A stretch of 64,000 nucleotides of DNA from Zeugodacus cucurbitae (Eukaryota > Arthropoda > Insecta > Diptera > Tephritidae): contig NC_071671.1 of NCBI RefSeq assembly GCF_028554725.1, positions 50,862,001-50,926,000 on the forward strand, in the 5' to 3' direction. Below, in pieces: positions 1 through 12,100 of this stretch (positions are counted from its first letter, which is position 1; every line of letters starts with the position of its first letter). A program made the translations under genes and the position numbers. The notes under the pieces are model-generated. The model did no database searches, was not told the origin of the DNA, and saw nothing but the letters and a program-made list of their open reading frames with translations.

Positions 1-1179
1 TTTTAATTTCAATTTTTTAAGACCAAATTTAGAAAAAAATTTCCTGTGACCACCATATTGTTAATTCTTGAAAAAAAACATCGATCCGGCCCTGACGCGT
101 CCATATATCTTTTTAGTGTGTTTCTCAATTTCATTTTTAACATAACCTTAAACTTAAACCCACATGTAAAAAAAACTATCCTCAATTACATTTGTAATGA
201 CTTGCTGTTTTCCAAAAAATAATGTGCCCTAAAGTTTTTAGCTTTCAAGCTTTTTAAAAAATTTCGTTGAATGTCAGAAGTTAGCTTTAATGGACTATAA
301 TTAAAAAAAATATTTTTTTCCTCTGTATTTTTCATCCACTCAACTCTACCAGTCACCCAAGTGCTTGCTTCCAGCGTTCTCTTCATCAATGATCTGTTCG
401 CGGCAATGTTCAAGGAAAGCTATCTAAAGTGTATCGCCCTTTATGAAAACTTTATATGCATTTACTTACATCGGTTACTTTGTTGTAAATGCATACATAC
501 TTACATACATATCTATGTGCAATTATATATTGGTGTATAAGTATATATATGTAAGCAAGTTACTTGCAGGATGACTAGTGTTCCTCCTATCCAATCAACC
601 AAACAAAGGTGATTATGGCCAATACTGCTCTTGGCTATCCATATGTGACATACATATATACATGTATTTATGTATAAATGTATATATGTATGCATCTATA
701 TATTCATGCGTAAAAACAGCGTTAGACAAATAGTAGTTCTCTCGTATATATCTCATCGCTTGTCTATTGACTCTTTGTGGGGGTGGGCGCGTACACTCGT
801 ACATTCATACATACTGTTAACGTATGTACTTAGGTGTGTCATTATTTATAATCACATTCGTACATATGAATGAATGCGCGTTAATTCGTTTGATTAAAAA
901 CAGAATTCCATTGAAAACTACATTTAACGTCTTTGTACTTTTATACTTTTTTTTGCAATGTCATGTGATGCGCCGCGACTGCTCTCATTTATGGTTCCTT
1001 GTTATTATTATTATTATGCGCAATTTCATTTCAATTGCATGGCGCTTGGTATTAAGCTGACTTTGTGTCACACATTTCTAACATGTATCCTTGTATTCAC
1101 TCCTTTACCATTTGTTGTACTAAACTACATAACTGCATTCATCCAATTTTACACGTGTGAAAAATGTATGTACATATAT
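1..1179. other. AT-rich intergenic DNA, no gene seen
   Basis: No coding region stands out. Short open frames here are low-complexity (TATATG/TACATA-rich) and have no recognisable domain. The stretch from about 480 to 860 is dense in short TACATA and TATATG runs, typical of fly intergenic DNA. The frame read on the minus strand at 186-413 did not remind me of any known protein. Confidence 0.6.
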
Positions 1180-2165
1180 TTATTAAGCAAAATTAATATT
1201 TTTCCATAGTCGATTATGTTTTCGTACAGTTTCAATACGTTTTGGCATAGTTTCAACCAGTTTTTCGTGTTGTATTTCAGGGAGTCTGGGAGTCATGCTG
1301 CCTAGTTGAGCTCCTGGGGCTGTAGGGCCCTAAGTTGACCACTCCCTGAGGGTGGCGGCGCGTTGCGCAAACTAGGTGCAAGTTGCACTGCCGTAGAGGC
1401 AACAGTCGCCGTAGTGCGTTATGGGGGACCATATAACGTGTGGTCGACTCTCTATGGGTCTTAAGGCCAGAACAGGTCTTAAGATGGCTCCAGCCACTGC
1501 ATGAATTACACCTAATCGAAGTGGAGTTTAGATGGAGCTTCTTGGCGCATAAGCAGCAGAAAAATATCTCAGGCCCTGGGTTGGACTCAATGCCAGCCCG
1601 GAATAAGAGGATGTGGAGCAGCCCTGCAGCTACCCCTTTCTCCTTGGTCCGACCCCATCGAAACAGCATGTTTCCTGGGCATCCCGTTAGATGAACTCGA
1701 CGACAACTAGACTTATGCTATCCGTTCTAGCAGGGCTGGATAATCGCTACAACAACAACATCATTACAAAATTTTAACTACGCTTTCACATGCTTGTCGG
1801 ACAATGAATGGTTTTTTGTTTGATAGCTGAGACTATACCAATTCGTCGAAGCGTTCCACGCGCCGACCTCTGACTAACATTCATGTTAATTATTCTGCAG
1901 TTAATTTTGGTGTTATGAATAGTTACGCCTGACTATTCGTTCCATAACTCGAATAAGAGCTCTACTGCCGTGAGTAACCGCAGGCGGCCAATACCATTCC
2001 AAGCGGGCTCCATATCGGGCTTTTTTGTGCGCCTAAGACTAAGACGTACTATGACCTATTTTTAATTTCTTTGCAATTTCTCGTGATAATTTCTTATCTT
2101 TTGTGAACCTACAAATAATTAATTCCAATTCATCTGATATTTTATGCATTTTTAACATTTTAAGG
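1180..2165 (-). pseudogene. Tc1-like transposase relic, interrupted
   Basis: The minus strand from about 2149 downward reads like the N-terminus of a Tc1-family transposase: MHKISDELELIICRF followed by LSREIAKKLKIGHST, a helix-turn-helix of the paired-like type, then a stop. In shifting frames it continues with a GRLRLLT stretch (the GRPRKLT-like hook) and LSDKHVKA, a piece usual just before the catalytic domain. A typical Tc1 C-terminus, EKLVETMPKRIETVRKHNR, is found at about 1220-1280. The catalytic DDE region between the two is missing; in its place sits a non-LTR fragment (1277-1757). Stops and frameshifts show that it is dead. This is family recognition by eye, without alignment. Confidence 0.6.
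1277..1757 (-). mobile_element. Non-LTR retrotransposon 5' fragment with 2A-like motif and zinc finger
   Basis: An open frame starts at ATG 1669 on the minus strand. Residues 24-33 read RAGIESNPGP, ending in the NPGP signature of 2A ribosome-skipping peptides (NPGP codons 1582 down to 1571). A cysteine-rich finger follows immediately: CCLCAKKLH, then IRCNSCSGWSHLKTCSGL, resembling the PHD-like fingers near the N-terminus of some CR1/L2-type and related LINE ORFs. After about residue 70 the frame drifts and the fragment ends near 1277, inside a Tc1 relic. The outer (5') end at about 1757 reads GTTGTTGTTGTAGCG on the minus strand. Only the 5' part survives, which is unusual because LINE copies normally lose their 5' end. 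Confidence 0.5.
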
Positions 2166-2213
2166 ACTGTATGTGCCATTAGGAATATTTATTACATTTA
2201 TAACATAATTAAA

Positions 2214-2832
2214 ACAAGAAAAAAAACGTTAACTTCGGCTATACCGAAGCTAATATACCCTTCACAGGTGCATTTCTTTTAGTAACTATGTGTTTAAGCA
2301 AATCTAAAGACGTAAGAAAAAGTAAGTAACAAAAAGAAAACATTTTACTAATTCTTTTTAGCCGGGTTGTTTGCTAGAAACATTAAGGTTATATAGTTAA
2401 CCGATCTGAACAATTTCTTCGAAGATTATATTATTACCTTAAGCAGTAATCCATATCAAATTTCGCGAAGATACCACGTCAAATGCGGAAGTTTTCCATA
2501 CAAGCCCTTGATTCCGATCGTTCAGTTTGTATGACAGCTATATGATATAGTGGTCCGATATCGGCAGTTCCGACAAATGAGCAGCTTCTTGAAGAGAAAA
2601 TAACATCTGCAAAATTTCAAAACGATATCTTAAAAACTGAAGGACTAGTTCGTATATATACAGACAGACAGACAGACGGACGGACAGACAGACAGACAGA
2701 CGGAAATGGCTAAATCGACTCAGTTCAACATACTGATCATTTATATATGTACTTTATAGGGCCTCCGACGCTTCCTTCTGGGTGTTACAGACTTCGTGAC
2801 AAACTTAATATACCCTGTTCAGGCTATAATAA
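2214..2832 (+). repeat. Family A interspersed repeat: hairpin 5' end, CAGA/CGGA microsatellite, TATACCC ends
   Basis: It starts with ACAAG followed by a perfect hairpin at 2233-2249 (CTTCGG, CTATA loop, CCGAAG) and then TATACCC. The 3' end repeats AATATACCCTGTTCAGG just before TATAATA. A CAGA/CGGA microsatellite lies about 130 bp from the 3' end, followed by GATCATTTATATATGTA. The plan resembles dipteran mini-me/Helentron-type nonautonomous elements with internal GTCY arrays; this is an inference from the layout. No ORF of note. Confidence 0.5.
2660..2703 (+). repeat. CAGA/CGGA tetranucleotide microsatellite
   Basis: About eleven imperfect units of CAGA and CGGA in a row, inside repeat family A. 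The same kind of array sits at the matching place in family B at 24446-24475. Confidence 0.9.
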
Positions 2833-3558
2833 ATTCTTCGTTAGTTTTCTGCGTCCAAGACATACCGTAGAATATTTACGTTGCACTTTTTCGCTCGAGG
2901 TTATTACAAGCATCATATCATACCAAAATAAACCTCTCTTTAATATGAGATTAAAAAAAACATTCAAGAACAACATTATTGGAATCAGTTGTTGTTGTTA
3001 TCCTAGGTTAGGTCAAGGCGTGGGAAAGAAGAAATTGTTGGTTACAAAATAAGAAATACAAAATAAATATAAATAAAATAAAAGTATTTTTTTATTATTA
3101 AATAAAAAATGTTAATTTCACAACCGATAAATAACTTTCTAATTTAATGACTGTAATTTTTTTTAATATTTTTTTGTGTTATTCCTATATTTTTTTAATG
3201 AACATTATAATATACATAGGCAAATATATACAACAAGTTTGACTGTTTACATATTTGTGTCTTTAGTAGGATTTCTCTAGATTTAATAATAATATTTTCT
3301 AAAATTTTGTTAAAAATAAATTTTGTGACTAAAAACTCTGACTAATACTTGTGCAGACTCTAACTTTCTTAACTTCTGAAATAAATGGTTTTAATACCAT
3401 TGTATGGGAAAGACTGCTGGTGGTCTTTAAACATTCATACATATAGGCGCTTAATTTCAGTATATGTATATAAACATAAATTATTTAAATTTATTTTTGT
3501 CCAAACTTGTTTACTCCACAAAAGACTTTATTATCAGTAACACACACATATATATATA
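2833..3558. other. AT-rich intergenic DNA
   Basis: No gene or identifiable repeat beyond poly-A/T runs; ends in a short CA/TA run that is the insertion site of the next element. Confidence 0.6.
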
Positions 3559-4944
3559 CAGAGGTAGTCAAAATTATTTACACATGGGACGTTTTTTAAC
3601 ATGTTTCCCGAGCGAATGAAATATGGCGGAGAAATAAGCAAATGAACTGAAGACTCGCAGTAGTCAAAAGTATTTACACACATTTTTTTGCGTCAAAAGT
3701 ATTTACACACAACATGAACTGTATTATCCTGTTCTTATTTAATGATAACTTTAAAATTTTAATGTTCAGTATAAATTCCTATTCTAAAGCGCAGGGATGT
3801 GCGGAGGTCAACTTGATTTGCTTCATTTAAAACTTTTGTAGGTAAAGATCCTTTATAAAATGGAGCATTATCCTGTTGTAAAATGTAGTCAATAGTTCGA
3901 AAAGGCCGACAGACCACTATAATGGCATGGTCATGTGAATTCTAATATATCCCGATGATTTAGGGTCTCTAAATTAGTACCAAATCTCAAAAACTGAAGT
4001 AAAGAAAATTTCCCCAAAAAATCATAAGGTCACTCCCGACTCTATTTAGCGTCTAAACCTCTTCTTCTAGCGTCTTATTCCTCTTCTTACGAGGTAAAGA
4101 CATAAAGCGTATACTAAAGAAGCCCTGGAACTAAAATTCAGCCTTATCTGCCCACGACAGGCTTTAGGATGCAATCAATGGCAAATGAGAGGCATATCGC
4201 TTTTTTGGTTTCGGAAATAAAGCTTTCATGATTTTGGAAGTGGTCAACTTTATGCACAACGTAGGTATTTATGTTACTATTTTTAAATGTCCTTAACAGT
4301 GTAGCATCATTGACTGTTCATGCAATATGCTGATTCGATGCTGCTGCAATATTAACAGGACTAATTGTGGGATTTTGTATGACAGATCCTACTAATCTTC
4401 TGCATTCTCTTTGAGTTATCAAAGGTTTCTGCCCAATTATCTTTAAATTGCCCTTGCAATACTTCGTTTCCTTCTTTTTAATAACATTATAAACAGTATT
4501 CCATCAAATTCTATAAATTTTAACTAACTCCGAAGCCTAAACCCGAGTCTTAAATTTAGTAACAGTCTCCAATCTAGTTATAATCGATAATTAATTTGTT
4601 TTCGATATTTTATTTACCAATTTTTATATTTTAAGGCTGAGTTAGTTTGTTAAGAATGCAATAGAATCAAATTACTACTTTTGCTCAAACCAAATCCAAT
4701 GATAAAGGCTAAATCGCCGTGTGTAAATACTTTTGACTACTGCGAGTCTTCAGTTCATTTGCTTATATCTCCGCCATATTTCTAGCTATTCTAGCCAAAC
4801 CGACTTCATTCGCTCGGGAATAGATCAAGGTTTACAACAACATAGCATTCTGTTACCCTGCGACAACAACAACAACAAGCGAATACATTTTGTGTGAAAC
4901 TTATAGAAAAACGTCCGATGTGTAAATAATTTTGACTACCTCTG
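3559..4944 (-). mobile_element. Tc1-like DNA transposon with long inverted ends and repeated internal sites
   Basis: The termini CAGAGGTAGTC (3559) and GACTACCTCTG (ending 4944) are inverted copies, each flanked by TA, the Tc1/mariner target duplication. The inverted similarity continues inward: GTCAAAATTATTTACACAT at 3567-3585 matches 4918-4936 on the other strand, and 3639-3681 matches 4719-4764. A related site, GTCAAAAGTATTTACACAC, occurs at 3663-3681, 3692-3710 and (inverted) 4719-4737. This is the IR/DR arrangement known from some Tc1 relatives. The length, 1386 bp, is normal for an intact-length copy. A (CAA)n piece at about 4818-4878 appears to have inserted into the right arm. Confidence 0.85.
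3790..4520 (-). pseudogene. Degenerate Tc1-type transposase inside the 3559-4944 element
   Basis: Read on the minus strand in broken frames. QKPLITQRECRRLVGSV at about 4380-4432 resembles the second helix-turn-helix of Tc1 transposases. Further on, YILQQDNAPFYKGS at about 3846-3885 matches the QDNAP block carrying the second catalytic Asp. Between them are several stops and frameshifts, so no active enzyme is made. The protein would cut and rejoin transposon ends at TA sites. Neither the first catalytic Asp nor the last acidic residue could be placed with confidence. Confidence 0.65.
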
Positions 4945-5503
4945 TATATATATACATTATATTACATTTTTATAAATATTGAAAAACTTAATAAATCCCT
5001 CTGTCCCTTATAAGAATCATCAACTCATTAGCAGAAGAGAAACGGATTTTTTTCATCCAAAAAATTCACTCCATTGCTTAATTAATTTTTTTTCTTCTAC
5101 ACTCAACTTGCAGTGAAAACAAAAAAAAAAGAAAAAATTGGCGCAGTTATTATTTAATGAAGTATTTAATATATGAGTACTTTTAATAAATTGTATATAA
5201 ATTATCCTTTGCATGCTGACATCGTCAACACTTTGCTTTTATACACCACACTTCTATCAAACAATGTCTTCTTTGCAATTGTTATCCTTCCATTTCACAA
5301 CAAAGAAAATATTTATGGAAATCCACTACAATATTTGCACAATATTTATATGTTCTATCCAATAAAGCCAAAACTTTCCACTTGAGTATTTATTCCTTAT
5401 TTTTAGTTAACCACACACGAAGAGGACACGACCGCAACTGAGGATGAACTTGTTGCGCTTTTCTATTTATACGCTTATACGCAAAGGATAACGCTAGTTG
5501 GAG

Positions 5504-5552
<49 letters not shown>

Positions 5553-6160
5553 TTCGCGAATAGACAATCAACAGGTGTGTGATGGGTATAAATTGCAACA
5601 CTTGAAAGATGTTTGAACTAGAGCTCTTAAAATTATTCGAATAACCTGAAAACCATGCAGCCTTTGATATTTGTTTGTTTTTATTTGTGAACATGCCAAT
5701 TGTGGCCCTTTTTCGTGAGTTTTACTTAAAAAAAAAAAATTAAAATTGCACTATTCGAATAGCTCTATGCTTTTTCAAACAATTTGATACAAAAAAACAA
5801 TATATATGTATATATATTTTTAACGATTATATATCGTAGTGCATGTAGGATTTAAATTTAAATATTTTTTGTGCACACATTTAAATGTAATTTCAGCGCC
5901 ATCTGTTGTGTACTGTGAATAGCACTAACTAGTAATCAGTGTTGCCGTTTGTTATAAACTAAATTCGAGAATGTCAGTGTTTTGAAATATTTTCAAAATA
6001 TTATTTACGTTCTTTACATCGGTTGAAACATATTTTTTACAATTATAAAACTGTTTCTAAAATTTGACTGTATTTTAAATAATACAATCAAATAAGAGAG
6101 TATTCAAATAAAAAAAAATGGACCCAAAATATTTTTAATTACGTACGGCAACAGTGTAGT
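4945..6160. other. Intergenic DNA upstream of Gmer
   Basis: AT-rich, with a perfect CA microsatellite at 5506-5550 and no convincing gene. The short frame at 5173-5385 on + has no domain I recognise. Confidence 0.6.
5506..5550 (+). repeat. (CA)n microsatellite
   Basis: About 22 uninterrupted CA units. Its reverse strand creates a spurious Cys-Val run in a short frame. Confidence 0.95.
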
Positions 6161-6168
6161 TATCGATA
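6161..6168. promoter_or_regulatory. DRE-type palindrome TATCGATA in the Gmer promoter
   Basis: TATCGATA lies 63 bp before the Gmer start codon. This is the core of the DNA replication-related element bound by DREF in flies, common in promoters of broadly expressed genes. The position suits a core-proximal promoter; binding here is inferred. Confidence 0.45.
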
Positions 6169-6230
6169 AATGCATAACACCGCTATACAATCTTTATAAA
6201 TAAATATTACAATTTTATCAGTGAGAAGAA

Positions 6231-7392
<1,162 letters not shown>

Positions 7393-8839
7393 TTGCGACG
7401 TTGTTGTTTATTTTTGTGCTTTGTATTGTTTTTTTTTTATTTTGTCTATGCACATTTTTACCTTTCGACAAATAACTATTATACAATTGTTTTGTAAAAA
7501 TATACGTATGTAGCTAAATAAACAGGTTAATGCTTCCACAAATAGAATGTTTGTACGTATGTATATCATTTGCAATAAAAGTATATGATAATATGTGATA
7601 GTGATGCAGCCATCATTTCAAGGAGTTAAGGGCACTTGATATTTATTATCAGCAAATATTTTCAAGTTATCACAGCAAAATACTTAGAAATCAGATATTA
7701 GAAGTTGTTGTTGTAGAGTCTGAATCGACAAGCATAAGTCAATTGTCAACGAAGTCACCCACGGGAGGTCCAGTAAAAGGGCTCTTTCGACCAAAGGTAA
7801 AAGGATGTTAGATGGATGCTAGAAGGGAGAGTTTTTGGCGAAAGTCAGTCGCGTACGAAGTCCGGCCGGTACTGAAGGTCGTCGTCGACTTCCAGCAAGT
7901 GACTGCACGGATGGTTTCTGAGAATTCATCGTAAAATGAATTATAGACTCGACTGCCGTTGCGAACTTCTTTCATCTCGATCTCTTATCACAAATATAAA
8001 ACAATTGTCTTTTATTTTATTATTATATAACATGTTTTATATATTTAAATACATTTATCATATACATATTTTACATAAATTTTACATAATCTCATACAAT
8101 ACATACAATATTAGTTATAAATATTTATTTTATTTATATAGGAGTCATTTTGTCATTTCGTCTTTTTTTGTGCTTTTGTGTTTTTGTTTTTGCAATTATT
8201 AGGGAAGTCGTTGAACAGCAAAACGACAATGAAACAAGATTATAAGAGAGCTTAATCATTGAATCAGGCACATAATAGTTATGTACATACATACTAAATT
8301 ATATTTTATTTTATTTAAACACAAAGCGAAAAAGTGTACCGAACTCAACAATGCCTGCATGGAAAATTCTAGCAGGTATTCGTTTATCGTAAATTTTCCT
8401 AAACACTTAAGTTCTTTACACGGTAGTTTCATATAACTAAGGTTATGATAGAATAATTATATAGGTTTTTTTTAAATAAAATATTTTAAACAAAAGAAAT
8501 ATCAATGAGAATGATTACACGTGGTAAACCAAAAAATAATAAAATTAAATAAAATAAAATTTACTTAAAAACTTGAAAGTGTCCGCATTTTATACATTAC
8601 ACCAAATTGGAATTGAATATAACTGATTAAAACTATTGAGATTTACTTTTTGTTTTGTTTAATGCTTAAGGCAAGCGGTTAAATGCTGTAGGCGTGTTTG
8701 TTGTTGTGGTGATAGTGTGGTAGTGTGAATATGTGATACTAGAGTTTAGAGATGTTGTGTGTGGTATAATGTCGTTTGATATTTGCTAAACTAAGGTCAC
8801 TCAATATTTCTTAAGTCTTTTTCGCATCTAAAGCACACC
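7393..8839. other. Space between convergent genes: two 3' UTRs and a repeat fragment
   Basis: It holds the Gmer 3' UTR and the scaf 3' UTR (minus). Several TTTATT motifs at about 8140 and 8300-8320 could be minus-strand poly(A) signals, but I cannot choose among them. At about 7703-7920 lies a more GC-rich piece starting GTTGTTGTTGTAGAG, whose opening matches the (TTG)n starts of repeats elsewhere in the window; it is probably a repeat fragment. Confidence 0.5.
7517..7522 (+). terminator. Candidate poly(A) signal of Gmer
   Basis: AATAAA about 125 bp after the Gmer stop codon, with a further AATAAA at about 7575. It would set a short 3' UTR. Not tested by any transcript. Confidence 0.45.
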
Positions 8840-9138
8840 TTACACACGTCGCTTCTTGAGCAGTTTATCTTTGTTTTGTATTGTGAAGAAACCGTTAACC
8901 CATTTGAGATCTGGTTTCGAGAAGCGTACAGTTTGTCCATCACCACAGGCATTCTCAGCGGCATATATACCCTTGAGCATAACACTTGAACCGCTGCCGC
9001 ATGCCAAAGCGCTGCCAACATCGAAGAGACAAGGATCATGTACAACGGCACTGCAGACGCTGCTTTCATCGGCACCACAATCGGCGCGCGATTGTGCTAC
9101 TGTGTCGGATACGTGCATGACAGCGCCCTCCTCGTGAC
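8840..9138 (-). CDS. scaf: scaf coding exon 6: C-terminal protease-like domain, Ser replaced
   Basis: It encodes the end of residue 625 to 723 and the stop at 8840-8842. The expected GDSGGP block reads FDVGSAL after a conserved Cys, so the nucleophile is Val665. Later, NACGDGQTVRFSKPDLKWV fits the last strand and C-terminal helix. The tail KLLKKRRV is strongly basic. Acceptor is CTTCTTCCAG. Confidence 0.88.
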
Positions 9139-12100
9139 CTGGAAGAAGAATTTAAATAGATTTAGTAAGGTTTTATAGAATTTTTATAAAATATTGTGGT
9201 TCATATAGAATTACTTCCTAATTTGAATGGACGAAAGTTAATTTTAACCTCGGCTTATTCCAATACACTATGACACTAAGTTTCTCTAGTTGGTTATTCT
9301 TATAGGAAAATAGCTAAAACTAAAATCTTCTTTGGAAGTTGACTTGATTATGGACTGAAATTTCCATATCCAATTTTGATATCGGAGGTAATTATGTTAT
9401 TAATCTGTGTCTTCGGGAAACAAGTTTCCACCCGTTTTTTCAAATACTATTTCCTATTAATTCCTATCGGATACTTACTTCTAATCGCTTGTTTACCCCA
9501 ACCGGTGGTAATACATTTCTCATTGGGTTTGGGATCTTCATTAGTAACGCAGATGGGCTTGATGTGTTGAGCGAATTCAATGCGCTTATCCAAGCGTAGC
9601 ACAGCCATGTCATTCGAGCCAGTTGAAGGATTGTATTCCGGATGGATATCAATGGACTTAACACCGACAATTTGGAAGGGCAGTGGCTCACTGTCACGTC
9701 CCAACTCCCATTCACCGCCCTTAACTTTCACGTCATTTGGAGAGACACTGCATGAAAGAGGGGATTGGTAAATTTCAAATTCATTTGCAAATAAACAACA
9801 TTCAATGCTCACCCTTTAACCACTGAGGCTGCTGTCAAGACGATTTGATCGCCAATAATAGCGCCACCACCGAGTAGAGTCTTCGTCGATTCCTTGAGGA
9901 TCATTGCTTGCCATGGAATTTCACCAAAGTTAGCGTCAATATCTTGAATACCCTGAGGTTTGGTGTTCTAAAATGAGAAAAAAATTGTGAAATTTCTTAA
10001 CCTCAAAACTGTACCACGTATGTATTACTAACCGTATTTCTGGCGGCACAGACACCAGCCAAATTGATGGGCCATGGATCAACATAGTTGGCATCACGAC
10101 AGCACTTTCCAGGTGCACCGTTTTCAAGCAGACAATCGGTGAGAGGGACACGGAAAGCGGCTGCGGCGGGACTAATGTCGACGGGCTGATCGGTTATCAC
10201 GCCTATGCTGTTGCAGAAGTTCTCCGGCGTGCATTCCAAAGCCGAAGCACATTTAGACAAGTGCTGACGGTTGTCAAGCGGTAGCGATAGAATGTCTTCA
10301 CCGCGTTGTGGTGGTGTGGGCTTTGGTACACGTGGTGGTGCTGCGGTCACAGTTTGTGTGACAGTATTCGAAGGTTGTGTCACATGATAGTCGAGCGGTA
10401 CGTTTTCATGGCGTGGCGGCAAGTATTCATTTTGTGGCCTTGGAGCAGGTTGTGGTTGAGGGCGTGGTTGTGGCTGAGGTTGGGGACGTGGTTGCAAAGG
10501 CTGTTGTGGTTGTTGGGGTTGTGGTTGTGGACGTGGTTGCGGCTGTGGCTGAGGTTGGGGACGTGGTTGGAAAGGCTGCTGTGGTTGCTGTGGTTGGGGA
10601 CGTGGTTGTAGAGGCTGCTGAGGTTGAGGTTGTGGTTGAGGTTGTGGTGCTGGAGGCGCTCTTGATGGCGTGGGGACGGGTTGATATGACGATGGTGTGT
10701 ATACTTGACGAGGTGGTGCACTTGGTGTGGGTGGTAGATATTCATTGCGTGGAGTTACGGGTTTTGGTGTGGTTGGATAAGTGCTTGGTGGCAAATATTC
10801 GCGTTGTGGCGTCGTTGCTGGCAGACGTGGCGAAGACAATTGTTGTTCTTGTGTAGTAGAATATTGAACGGTTCTACCGGTTGTGGGAATGGTGAATTTC
10901 ACTTCTGGCGTACGTAATACATAACCATCATCGGTTAGGGTGGTGGAGGGTATGCGACAACAAACATCAGGAGCGTAACAGCGAGCGTTCTGTAATAAAA
11001 GTAGGAAGACAATGATTTTATTAGTTGTAATTTGCTGTGGTTGTTTGGAGTTTAAAATAAGTTCATATTTTTCATATAAATCTAGTCGAAGATGACTATT
11101 TGTAAATAATTTTTTGTTATTAGAGAATTTACAAACTCAATATCATGCTGGTGTCATTAGAATGTTTAATAAAAAGTGTCACCAGAAGTGTTTTTCTTCT
11201 GCTAACAATTTTTCTTTTGAAAGTAAGACAAAGTTAATCGAATTCCTTTATTAATGGAATATGTTAGCCTATTGGACCATTAGTTGGAAGTCTCTGGGTA
11301 ATCGAGGGTCTAATATATATTTTCCCAAAAAAGAAGCCGAATTAAAAATTACGAAATAATACCAAGACGTACTCTCCAAATAGAAAGAGACACTAAGTAC
11401 GGGCTAGAACTCCTTTTAGAACAGGTGGGAGTACGTCTGTGTATTTACTGGAAACTGATTATGAACAAGTAGTTTCCTTACAATTTTTTGCCATTTTCCG
11501 AATTCATTTGGGATCTGTAACAATAGAGCCGAATCGATCCAGCTCCAATATTAAATATAGAATCCTCTTCCTCGACAGTGGAGCCTACGCAGCAGAACGG
11601 ATTCGGATTTGTTTCGGTCAAGGACAGTCGATTCGGTAGCATTCCTCAAAATATATGGGAATTGTTTCATGATACAACAACAACAATAAATAAAGGAAGT
11701 AAAGGATCGCAACCGAAATGGACCCGCATTTGTATCTGGTCAAGGACTGCCAAAACTTAGCAACAATCCTCAAATTATATATAATATTCGCTACAACAAC
11801 AATAACAACCAAAATGAGGAACGAATGCATTCTTCGATTTTTCATTAAGCGACACAAATCCGATAACAAAATTTTTGTAACCAATTAGCATGCAACTAAT
11901 CAAAATTTGTTGAGTGATCGTTGTGGGTAAATATGTCAAGAAGGGATTGATTATGAATAAATATTATTTTTGCAAAGCACTTGCGACTGCTTCACATATT
12001 ATCTTAATTGAATAAGTCTTTAAATGTAAATGTAATGTACAAATGTGTAAGTAATTGCAATAAGTAAGCGCTTCGGGACACCCGTTCGTAGGCATATCTG

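Noticed and set aside
9464..9771. Two extra frames over scaf exon 5
   Set aside because: Shadows of the protease-like domain; they break at the exon borders.
10306..10856. Long open frames antisense to or out of frame with scaf exon 3
   Set aside because: They arise from the Pro/Gln codon repeats; the minus-strand frame carries the cysteine knots and correct splice phases.
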